Shown piece by piece: positions 1 through 5,887 of a DNA stretch of 5,887 nucleotides; positions within the stretch are counted from its first letter, which is position 1, and the number at the start of each line of letters is the position of its first letter. The stretch lies in NCBI GenBank assembly GCA_015487755.1, contig WFPG01000031.1, positions 1-5,887 on the forward strand. The letters are read 5' to 3'. The stretch is from Acidobacteriota bacterium (GTDB lineage: Bacteria; Acidobacteriota; Holophagae; Thermotomaculales; Thermotomaculaceae). The position numbers and the translations under genes are program-made. The notes beneath the pieces were generated by a model that saw only the letters and a program-made list of their open reading frames with translations, had not been told where the DNA came from and ran no database searches.

Positions 1-65
1 AAAAAAAAGTGATTTTGCAATAAAGTTATTAGGTAAGTTTACCAAAATTTTAAAAAGGAGAGGTT

Positions 66-2114
66 ATGCAAGTAGAAAACCCTAAAGGATTACCTGAAAA
101 CGCTTACAGGCCTTTGAAAGAAGGTGAAAAGTACATTCCGTTTATACCTGCCGACAAGATTATTCCGGAAGTTACCCCGAGAAGCATTATCTGGGGTATG
201 ATAATGGCTTTTGTTTTTACTTTTGCCTGTGCATATTCGGGATTAAAAGCCGGGCAGGTATTTGAGGCTGCTATCCCGATTGCAATTTTAGCGGTGGGTA
301 TAGGAAAATTATATTCAAGAGAAAACACAATTCTTGAAAATGTTATTATACAGAGTATAGGCGCCGGCTCAGGCGTTGTTGTTGCAGGTGCAATTTTTAC
401 TTTACCCGCACTTTTCATGCTTAATTTAAACCCTCACTTTTTAACCATATTTGTAGCCGCATTTTTAGGCGGGGTTTTAGGCATACTTTTTCTTATTCCA
501 TTAAGAAGATACTTTGTAGCAGACCAGCACGGCATTCTCCCATTCCCTGAAGCAACGGCAACAACAGAAATTCTGGTAACGGGGGAAAGTGCAGGAAACC
601 AGTCAAAAACACTTATTCTTTCAATGCTTGCAGGCGGTATATTAGACTTTGTGGCGGAAACATTAAGGTTCTGGGGTGTTCACTTCAACTGGACAATGTT
701 AGGCACTCCATTCAAAACCTTTACCACCAAAACAAAGATGCTTTTTAAAATGGAAACAACAACCTTCTTTATAGGACTCGGATATATTGTAGGTTTAAGG
801 TATGCTTTTGTTATTGTTGCAGGCTCATTTTTAGCATGGTTTGTATTTGTCCCCTTTTTCGGATACGCACAGTCCCTTGCAGGAAACGGCGCCGCAACAA
901 TGACAGCAAACGCGATATTCGGCAATTATGTCAGGCCGATTGGCATAGGTGCAATAGCAATTGCAGGCTTATTGGGAATTGTAAAGAATTTTAATGTAAT
1001 TGTATCTTCTTTCTCCATAGGGTTTAAACAGATGTTCGGCCACCACGAAAAACACGAAGAAGTTAGAACGGACAAAGATATTTCAATGAAAACAATTATC
1101 ACCCTTTTAGGGGTTGCAATAATCGCCACATTTGTTTTTTACTATATTCTTACAAAGAGTTTCGGATTCGGATTACTGACCTTAATTATTACATTTGTAA
1201 TCACATTTCTTTTTACAACAGTTGCAGCAAGGGCAATTGCGATTGTAGGCTCAAACCCAGTATCGGGAATGACACTTGTTACCTTGATTATAGGCTCTGT
1301 AATTCTTGTTAAAGCAGGATTGCACGGAGATAAGGGAATGGCGGTAGCACTTGTTATGGGCTCGGTTGTTTGTACCGCGTTATCTGTTGCAGGCGGCTTT
1401 ATTACAGATTTAAAAATAGGTTATTGGTTAGGTGCAACCCCTTACAATCAGGAAAGGTTTAAATTTTTAGGCATTTTAATTGCCGCTGCTACAGTCGGTG
1501 CTGCAATTTATTTAATAAATGCAACTTTAGGGTTTACTTTGCCTAACGGCCAGCCTAACCCAGCAATGCCTGCACCACAGGCAAATGTTATGAAGTCAAT
1601 TATTTTAACCTTAATGGACCCAAAAGCAAATATCCCGTGGATTCTATACGGTGTAGGCGGAATAGTTGCATTGCTAATGGATATTTTAGGTGTTCCCGCA
1701 CTTGCATTTGCATTGGGAATGTACCTTCCTCAAGAATTAAACACCCCTCTTTTAGTAGGCGGATTTTTAGCATGGCTATTAGGAAAAAGCACCGATGACG
1801 AATCATTGGCTAAAAAGAGGGTACAGAAAGGAACACTTATTGCTTCAGGCTTGCTCGCAGGTTCCGCTTTATTTGGAATTTTAGGGGCTGTGCTCAGAAT
1901 GATTCCGGGAGGTAGCCTTGACAATGTAAAAATAAATTTCCTTGAAAGGCTGTGGTACTGGATGGGAGTAGCAGGAAAAGAAGGGCATCACGCTTACCTT
2001 TTTGCTCCAACGGAAAGAGTTGCAACACTAATAGGTCTGGTAGTAATGATTATTGTAAGTGCATTGCTTTACAAATTCTCCCTTAATGTTGAAGAGAAGG
2101 ATGGAGACTTATGA
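66..2114 (+). CDS. OPT-family oligopeptide transporter
   Basis: Predicted inner-membrane secondary transporter of the oligopeptide transporter (OPT) family, which moves small peptides (in some branches metal chelates) into the cell with cations. The 682-residue product is almost entirely hydrophobic, with roughly 14-16 membrane segments by eye. Family landmarks are visible in order: a YSGLKAGQVFEAAIP-like first-helix block (about residues 57-71), LPFPEATATTEIL (158-170), SNPVSGMT (396-403) and DLKIGYWLGATP (448-459). A Pro-rich loop lies near residues 500-515. Length is normal for prokaryotic OPT proteins. The ATG is preceded by AAGGAGAGG at 55-63, a strong ribosome binding site. The gene ends in a 4-base ATGA overlap with a peptidase lipoprotein gene, which argues for peptides as substrate. 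The family call is secure; the exact substrate is inferred from context. Confidence 0.95.
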   Translation: MQVENPKGLPENAYRPLKEGEKYIPFIPADKIIPEVTPRSIIWGMIMAFVFTFACAYSGLKAGQVFEAAIPIAILAVGIGKLYSRENTILENVIIQSIGAGSGVVVAGAIFTLPALFMLNLNPHFLTIFVAAFLGGVLGILFLIPLRRYFVADQHGILPFPEATATTEILVTGESAGNQSKTLILSMLAGGILDFVAETLRFWGVHFNWTMLGTPFKTFTTKTKMLFKMETTTFFIGLGYIVGLRYAFVIVAGSFLAWFVFVPFFGYAQSLAGNGAATMTANAIFGNYVRPIGIGAIAIAGLLGIVKNFNVIVSSFSIGFKQMFGHHEKHEEVRTDKDISMKTIITLLGVAIIATFVFYYILTKSFGFGLLTLIITFVITFLFTTVAARAIAIVGSNPVSGMTLVTLIIGSVILVKAGLHGDKGMAVALVMGSVVCTALSVAGGFITDLKIGYWLGATPYNQERFKFLGILIAAATVGAAIYLINATLGFTLPNGQPNPAMPAPQANVMKSIILTLMDPKANIPWILYGVGGIVALLMDILGVPALAFALGMYLPQELNTPLLVGGFLAWLLGKSTDDESLAKKRVQKGTLIASGLLAGSALFGILGAVLRMIPGGSLDNVKINFLERLWYWMGVAGKEGHHAYLFAPTERVATLIGLVVMIIVSALLYKFSLNVEEKDGDL

Positions 2115-3799
2115 GAAAAATAGCGATAATACTGACAATTCTTTTAGTTGTAGGCTTTACTGCCTGTAATCAAAAAAAAGAGGCAAAAAAGGTAAATAAA
2201 ATGGATAAAACAAAAGAAAAGATTGAGTACCTTGACAGGGAAATAAAGAAGTTTGCGCCTGTAAAACTCTCTTTTGACCCCAAATTAATAAATGAAAAAC
2301 AAAAAATTGTCCTTAGAAAACTAATTGAAGCGACAAAGATAATGGATGAGATTTTCTTAAGGCAGGTCTACTCAAGAAATGTTGAAATCAGGAATATGCT
2401 TGAAAAAAAGAATGATGAATTGTCTAAAAAAGAACTTGAACTTTTCAACATCTACTACGGCCCTTTTAACAGGCTTGACCATGATAAACCCTTTATTGAA
2501 GGAGTTGGGGAAAAACCTTTAGGGGCAAATTTCTACCCTGAAGACATGACAAAGGAAGAATTTGAAAATTTCTTGAAAGCACACCCTGAAAAAGAGGAAG
2601 AATTTACCTCAAACTTTACCGTTATCAGAAGGGATAAAGAGGGAAAACTTGTTGCAATCCCTTACAGCGAGGAATACAAGCCTTTCCTTGAGAAAGCGGC
2701 AAAACTATTAAAAGAGGCTGCCGAAAACTGCGAAAACCCCACTGTAAAAAAATACCTGCAATTAAGGGCTAAAGCCTTTCTTTCAAATGATTACTTTGAA
2801 TCTGACCTTGCGTGGATGGATATGAAAGACAATGCAATTGAGGTTGTTATCGGCCCCTATGAGGTTTATGAGGACAGGCTTTTCGGTTATAAAGCTTCTT
2901 TTGAATCCTTTGTTACCGTTAAAGACCCTGTTGAAAGTAAGAAATTAAAAACAATTGCAAAATACCTTGTTGATATGGAAAAGAACCTGCCGATACCCGA
3001 AATATACAAAAACTTCAACAGAGGGCTTTCTTCTCCGATTGCCGTTGTTTATGAAGTTTATTGCGGCGGAGACGCAGGAGCAGGGGTGCAGACAACGGCA
3101 TTTAACCTGCCTAACGACGAAAGGGTTAGGGAAGCAAAAGGCTCAAAAAAGGTGTTGCTTAAAAATGTTGCCGAAGCAAAGTACAAGATGTGCTGGATAC
3201 CTATTGCGAATACAGTTTTGTCAAAAGATACTTTGAAGAATGTTTCATTTGACGCATACTTTACCCACACTCTTCTGCATGAAATTTCTCACGGATTAGG
3301 CCCGGGAATTATTACAAAAAACGGCAAGAAAACCACGGTTAACAAAGAGTTAAAAGAGTACTACTCAACTATTGAAGAAGCGAAAGCAGATGTTTTAGGG
3401 GTGTATAACGGCTATTTCCTCACCGAAAAAGGTGTTTTCCCGAAAGGGTTTGAGAAACAGCTTGTAACAACCTTTATTGGTGGTATATTCAGGTCTATCA
3501 GGTTCGGCATAAATGAAGCACACGGCGGAGGAAATATAATAATTTTCAATTATTTGAGAGAATTAGGTGTGATTAATTACGACACTAAAACAGAAAAATT
3601 CTCTGTCAACCTTGAAAAGGCAAAAGACGGGTTCACAAAATTGGCTAACGAACTTCTAATGCTTCAAGCAACTGGGGACTATGAAAAATCCAAGCAATTT
3701 GTAAACACATACAAGGTGATCAAGCCTGAAGTGAAAAAAGCGCTTGAAAAATTAAAAGACGTTCCTGTTGACATAAGGCCTATTTTTCCCGAAATTTAA
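2111..3799 (+). CDS. M49-like (dipeptidyl peptidase III-type) zinc peptidase, lipoprotein
   Basis: Predicted zinc exopeptidase, probably releasing dipeptides from oligopeptide N-termini as family M49 enzymes do. Residues 1-19 form a lipoprotein signal: MRK, a hydrophobic core, then FTAC with Cys19 as the lipidation site (Phe at -3 is slightly atypical), followed by a Lys-rich linker. The catalytic half shows NDERVREAKGSKKV (335-348), zinc motif HEISHGLGPG (His390, Glu391, His394), EEAKAD (422-427, third zinc ligand probably Glu423) and EAHGGGN (469-475). These blocks match bacterial M49-type proteins. Classical DPP III has HExxGH, whereas this has the five-residue HExxH form. The start is supported by the ATGA overlap with the transporter gene, GGAG at 2103-2106 and the signal peptide; the internal Met31 would lose the signal. 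The overlap implies translational coupling. Dipeptidyl specificity is inferred and not shown by the sequence. Confidence 0.92.
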   Translation: MRKIAIILTILLVVGFTACNQKKEAKKVNKMDKTKEKIEYLDREIKKFAPVKLSFDPKLINEKQKIVLRKLIEATKIMDEIFLRQVYSRNVEIRNMLEKKNDELSKKELELFNIYYGPFNRLDHDKPFIEGVGEKPLGANFYPEDMTKEEFENFLKAHPEKEEEFTSNFTVIRRDKEGKLVAIPYSEEYKPFLEKAAKLLKEAAENCENPTVKKYLQLRAKAFLSNDYFESDLAWMDMKDNAIEVVIGPYEVYEDRLFGYKASFESFVTVKDPVESKKLKTIAKYLVDMEKNLPIPEIYKNFNRGLSSPIAVVYEVYCGGDAGAGVQTTAFNLPNDERVREAKGSKKVLLKNVAEAKYKMCWIPIANTVLSKDTLKNVSFDAYFTHTLLHEISHGLGPGIITKNGKKTTVNKELKEYYSTIEEAKADVLGVYNGYFLTEKGVFPKGFEKQLVTTFIGGIFRSIRFGINEAHGGGNIIIFNYLRELGVINYDTKTEKFSVNLEKAKDGFTKLANELLMLQATGDYEKSKQFVNTYKVIKPEVKKALEKLKDVPVDIRPIFPEI

Positions 3800-3840
3800 T
3801 TTTAGATGAAACAATAATTTCTGGTTTTCGTTAAAAAGGG

Positions 3841-3861
3841 TATAAAGTTATTTTTAGGAGG
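3841..3861 (+). promoter_or_regulatory. Possible -10 element and strong RBS of the STAS gene
   Basis: TATAAA at 3841-3846, directly after GGG, could be a -10 element. No convincing -35 lies 16-18 bp upstream (TTTCTG or TTCTGG only). GGGTAT resembles the -10 of Bacillus SigB promoters, but no GTTTAA-like -35 sits at the required spacing. The AGGAGG at 3856-3861 is a near-perfect ribosome binding site six bases before the ATG. I see no terminator in 3800-3867, so read-through from the peptidase gene is also possible. Confidence 0.3.
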
Positions 3862-3867
3862 TAACAC

Positions 3868-4206
3868 ATGAAAATAAAAACAAGAGATGTAGGGGATGTG
3901 GTTGTTGTGGAAATTAACGGGAAAATAACAATCGGGGAAGGTGATGTTGCTTTAAGAAACACAATTAAGGAACTGCTTGAACAGGGGAAAAAGAAAATTG
4001 TGATTGATATGAAACATGTATCTTACATGGACTCTTCCGGGGTAGGAGAACTTGCAAGCGCCTACACCACCACAAAAAAACAGGGCGGAGAATTGAAACT
4101 TGCAAACTTAAACACAAAGGTTCACGACCTGCTTCAACTTACAACCTTAATCTCTATCTTTGAGGTTTATGACAGCACTGCCGAGGCATGTGCAAGTTTT
4201 GAATAA
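3868..4206 (+). CDS. STAS-domain anti-sigma factor antagonist (SpoIIAA/RsbV-like)
   Basis: A 112-residue single-domain protein of the STAS anti-anti-sigma type. Such cytosolic proteins bind a partner kinase/anti-sigma factor and free a sigma factor or other target, and are switched off by phosphorylation of one serine. Visible here are a beta-strand start (VVVVEINGKI, 11-20), a GEGDVALRNTI helix region, the IVIDMKHVSYMDSSGVGEL core (44-62) and a GGELKLANL strand (about 73-81). Ser56 in MDSSGVG aligns by motif with the phosphorylated Ser58 of Bacillus SpoIIAA, so the switch looks intact. Full length covers the whole domain with no extra parts. The start has an excellent AGGAGG site. No cognate HPK/GHKL kinase or PP2C phosphatase gene is present in this window, so the partner is unknown. 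It converges on an RsbRD_N-like gene, which may be related in function. Confidence 0.93.
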   Translation: MKIKTRDVGDVVVVEINGKITIGEGDVALRNTIKELLEQGKKKIVIDMKHVSYMDSSGVGELASAYTTTKKQGGELKLANLNTKVHDLLQLTTLISIFEVYDSTAEACASFE

Positions 4207-4208
4207 TG

Positions 4209-4235
4209 AGAGGGCTTTAACGCCCTCTTTTTTTT
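4209..4235 (+). terminator. Intrinsic terminator after the STAS gene
   Basis: Stem AGAGGGC (4209-4215) pairs with GCCCTCT (4222-4228) around a TTTAAC loop, and is followed by a run of T from 4228 to 4235. It begins three bases after the STAS stop codon. The T-run reaches into the stop codon of the convergent gene at 4234-4236. On the minus strand the stem is followed only by TCATTATTC, so it should be weaker in that direction. Confidence 0.9.
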
Positions 4236-4797
4236 ACCACTTCCAATCAAAAAAAGGGATGTTTTTATAAGACATTTTTTGGATTAACTCATCGTTTTTA
4301 AATGAGCCGGGAAAAAACACCTTTTTCAAATCCTCTTCGGAAAGTTTTCCCGTTAAGCCCAACTCATGGTACATTGCTTCCTGATATCCCCTTACAATGT
4401 AAAATGCGCCTATATCAAAAAAATCGTAAATCTTTTTTAATGTTTCAATTGCAATATAAATTTCCAGAGTGGAAGATAAAAAACCTTCTTCGTTTATCTT
4501 TTTCCAGAATATGTTTTTTATAAGGAAAAGCGCATAGATAACCTCACACAATGGAAACCCCTCTTTATATCTCTCTTTTCCTATTTTTACAAAATATTTT
4601 CCTACTTCTTTATTTTCCATTTCTTCTTTTAAATATTTAGCAAGGGTTTTAAAAAGGGTTTTTCCTCTTTCAGTTACTTCTTTCTCATCAAAACCTTTGT
4701 ATCTTGTTAAATACTTAGATTTTTCCACTTCCTTTGCAAATGCCTTAGAAAAATTATCTATATGAGTATCTATAAAGGATACAACTTTGTTAATCAT
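4234..4797 (-). CDS. RsbRD N-terminal-domain-like putative sensor protein
   Basis: An all-helical, soluble-looking protein of 187 residues with no signal peptide or membrane segment. Two stretches resemble the N-terminal sensor domain of RsbR/RsbRD-type stressosome proteins and the related input domain of some histidine kinases: GKERYKEGFPLCEV (73-86), followed by an alternating hydrophobic helix, and FFDIGAFYIVRGYQEA (126-141). In those families this domain precedes a STAS or kinase domain. Here the chain ends about 45 residues after the second motif, with an aromatic tail (FFDWKW), so no output domain is attached. The start is well fixed: AGGAGG (minus strand, 4803-4808) sits five bases before ATG, downstream of a good promoter. 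That it is a real gene is nearly certain. The domain assignment is by remembered pattern and is moderate; the ligand, partner and function are unknown. Confidence 0.85.
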   Translation of the reverse strand: MINKVVSFIDTHIDNFSKAFAKEVEKSKYLTRYKGFDEKEVTERGKTLFKTLAKYLKEEMENKEVGKYFVKIGKERYKEGFPLCEVIYALFLIKNIFWKKINEEGFLSSTLEIYIAIETLKKIYDFFDIGAFYIVRGYQEAMYHELGLTGKLSEEDLKKVFFPGSFKNDELIQKMSYKNIPFFDWKW

Positions 4798-4826
4798 TTT
4801 ATCCTCCTATTTGTTTTCTTACTAAA

Positions 4827-4855
4827 AATATAAATATTTAAAACAAAATTGGCAA
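4827..4855 (-). promoter_or_regulatory. Sigma70-type promoter for the RsbRD_N-like gene
   Basis: Read on the minus strand, TTGCCA (4850-4855, 5 of 6 to the -35 consensus) is followed after exactly 17 bases by TATATT (4827-4832, 5 of 6 to the -10 consensus). Transcription would begin near 4820, giving a leader of roughly 22 bases containing the AGGAGG site. The match is good in both boxes, although the surrounding DNA is very AT-rich and chance matches are more likely there. Confidence 0.65.
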
Positions 4856-4891
4856 TATAACTTATTGAAAAAAAATATTTTAATTTAATTG

Positions 4892-5626
4892 TTAAGAGGT
4901 TGGCTCTTTATATTTCCCGTTTCTTAATATGAAGGGGTGAATTAAGTAGAAAATAGCGAAAAGCAATAGAATTGTAGCGGGAGCTATTACAAGCCCTGCA
5001 AAAAGAACTATTATTACGATAACAAACGAGTAAGGTTTTTCTTTTTTTATTTTTGCTTTTTTAAAACTGTAATACTTAATTTTGGAAACCATTAATAGAG
5101 AAACAAAGATTACAGCCATTGAAACAATATAACTAAAAAGCGGTGATTCAACAGGTTCTGGAAACCTTAAAACAAGGGAAATTGTAAAAATAGCAGCAAT
5201 AGGAATTGGCACACCAACAAAGTACTTTGAATCTACTACACTTTTTTGAATATTAAACCTTGCAAGCCTTAAAGCTCCGCAACTAACAAAAATAAAAGCG
5301 GCTGCCCAGCCGAGCCTTTTCAAGAAGACATCATTTAAAGCATTGGAAAATCCCCAATGAAAAAATATAAAAGCAGGGGCAACACCGAAAGATACTATAT
5401 CAACAAGGGAATCCAACTCTGCGCCGAACTGAGATTCAGTCCCGGTTAGCCTTGCAATTCTCCCGTCCAGCATATCCATAGCAGCCGCAACAAAAACAAA
5501 TAGACAAGCTACCTGATATCTTCCTGATTCGGCAAATAAAATAGCAGAAAAACCGAAAAACAGGTTTGATATGGTAAAAAGGCTGGGCAGAATAAAAGCC
5601 CCTTTTTTAGGTTGTTTTTTATTCAA
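4892..5626 (-). CDS. pssA: CDP-diacylglycerol--serine O-phosphatidyltransferase (phosphatidylserine synthase)
   Basis: Inner-membrane enzyme that joins CDP-diacylglycerol and L-serine to give phosphatidylserine and CMP, the first committed step towards phosphatidylethanolamine. The full CDP-alcohol phosphotransferase signature D-x2-DG-x2-AR-x8-G-x3-D-x3-D is present: Asp51, Asp54-Gly55, Ala58-Arg59, Gly68, Asp72 and Asp76. LPSLFTISNLFFGF (13-26), LRLARFN (119-125) and FVGVPIPIAA (136-145) are typical of the PssA subgroup as opposed to PgsA. About seven or eight membrane segments and 244 residues fit the Bacillus-type (type II) enzyme. The start is TTG: an in-frame TAG lies at 5636-5638, the next in-frame Met (50) is inside the active-site motif, and AGGGAG is correctly spaced. 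No psd decarboxylase gene is adjacent in this window. It is probably cotranscribed with the small gene upstream. Confidence 0.95.
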   Translation of the reverse strand: MNKKQPKKGAFILPSLFTISNLFFGFSAILFAESGRYQVACLFVFVAAAMDMLDGRIARLTGTESQFGAELDSLVDIVSFGVAPAFIFFHWGFSNALNDVFLKRLGWAAAFIFVSCGALRLARFNIQKSVVDSKYFVGVPIPIAAIFTISLVLRFPEPVESPLFSYIVSMAVIFVSLLMVSKIKYYSFKKAKIKKEKPYSFVIVIIVLFAGLVIAPATILLLFAIFYLIHPFILRNGKYKEPTS

Positions 5627-5631
5627 TCTGT

Positions 5632-5637
5632 CTCCCT
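5632..5637 (-). promoter_or_regulatory. Ribosome binding site that fixes the TTG start of pssA
   Basis: Minus-strand AGGGAG lies five bases (ACAGA) before the TTG codon at 5624-5626. An in-frame TAG at 5636-5638 overlaps this site, so translation cannot begin further upstream in this frame. Together they leave TTG as the only plausible start. Confidence 0.8.
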
Positions 5638-5651
5638 AAATTTCTACAATG

Positions 5652-5887
5652 TTAAGATTGACTTTTCTCTCTATACTCTCTTATCATTTCATACATTTTA
5701 TCTTTCAGAATCAACTTCTGTTTCTTTATATTATGAAGTTCAAGCTCTTCCTGGTCAGAAAGCCTGCTTTTCTTTAACAATTCTTGAAGCCTGATTTCAA
5801 AACTTGAATGCTTATCCTTAAGTTGTTTAAACTCAGGGTTTTCATTGTAAAGAATCTCTTTTACCTGTTCATCGCTTAATTTAATCA
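5652..5887 (-). CDS. DUF465/YdcH-like small coiled-coil protein (start codon cut by window edge)
   Basis: Reading the minus strand from the right edge, xTG then an open frame of 77 codons runs to TAA at 5652-5654. Only the first base of the presumed start codon lies outside the window, which would give a 78-residue protein. It is highly charged and helical. The C-terminal half, with DQEELELHNIKKQKLILKDKM (about 45-65), matches the pattern of the small DUF465/YdcH family, where a helix hairpin ends in an LKKxKLxLKD-like block. Family length (about 70-80 residues) agrees. The function of the family is not established. The gene ends 25 bp before the pssA TTG codon with no terminator between, so the two probably share a transcript. 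If the missing base is C, the true start would lie further upstream. Confidence 0.8.
   Translation of the reverse strand, partial: IKLSDEQVKEILYNENPEFKQLKDKHSSFEIRLQELLKKSRLSDQEELELHNIKKQKLILKDKMYEMIREYREKSQS

Noticed and set aside
15..43. TTGCAA as a -35 box for the transporter gene
   Set aside because: The hexamer 17 bases downstream is TTTACC, a poor -10, so I do not call a promoter. The real one is probably left of the window or not of this type.
104..418. Open frame on the minus strand inside the transporter gene (others at 680-925, 926-1129 and 1730-1924)
   Set aside because: They lie antisense to an unmistakable OPT coding sequence, and their composition is what reverse-reading hydrophobic codons gives. 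None has a recognisable domain.
2955..3270. Overlapping open frames on both strands within the peptidase gene
   Set aside because: The M49-type motifs occupy the main frame throughout; these alternative frames show no family pattern.
3791..3821. GAAATT...AATTTC inverted repeat after the peptidase gene as a possible terminator
   Set aside because: It is a six-pair, GC-poor stem with a loop of about 19 bases and no T-run, too weak for an intrinsic terminator.
4862..4891. T-run downstream of pssA on the minus strand as a terminator
   Set aside because: There is a run of T, but only A/T bases before it and no GC-containing stem, so termination there is not supported.
5612..5794. Plus-strand open frame covering the pssA/DUF465 junction
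   Set aside because: It is antisense to the DUF465-like gene and the pssA start region, has no sensible ribosome binding site and shows no domain pattern.

Overview
The window is 5.9 kb of AT-rich, densely coding bacterial DNA with no mobile elements, RNA genes or CRISPR arrays that I can see. It holds five complete genes and a sixth that lacks only the first base of its presumed start codon at the right edge. The lipoprotein signal suggests a Gram-negative (diderm) host. Codon use is rich in AGA/AGG and lysine/glutamate codons, which would fit a thermophilic or anaerobic lineage such as Acidobacteriota/Holophagae or Calditrichota. That placement is inference; the sequence itself does not fix the taxon.

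Left part (66-3799, plus strand): a two-gene unit. The first gene encodes an OPT-family peptide transporter. Its stop codon overlaps the start of the second gene (ATGA), which encodes a lipoprotein metallopeptidase related to family M49 (dipeptidyl peptidase III). Together they look like a peptide-scavenging cassette: a membrane-anchored, extracytoplasmic peptidase trims oligopeptides and the OPT permease imports the products. The peptidase has an HEISH zinc motif in place of the usual six-residue HExxGH of M49.

Middle (3800-4797): a stand-alone STAS-domain anti-sigma-factor antagonist (plus strand), closed by a clear intrinsic terminator. It converges on a minus-strand gene whose protein resembles the N-terminal sensor domain of RsbR/RsbRD stressosome proteins but has no STAS domain of its own. 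The minus-strand gene has a good sigma70-type promoter. The pair may be the two halves of an RsbR-like regulator encoded separately; this is a hypothesis.

Right part (4892-5887, minus strand): pssA, encoding phosphatidylserine synthase, starts at TTG. It lies 25 bp downstream of a small DUF465/YdcH-like coiled-coil gene and is probably cotranscribed with it. Most of the window is ordinary housekeeping or nutrient-uptake DNA. The points worth a second look are the variant M49 motif on an exported lipoprotein coupled to an OPT transporter, and the separated sensor/STAS pair.
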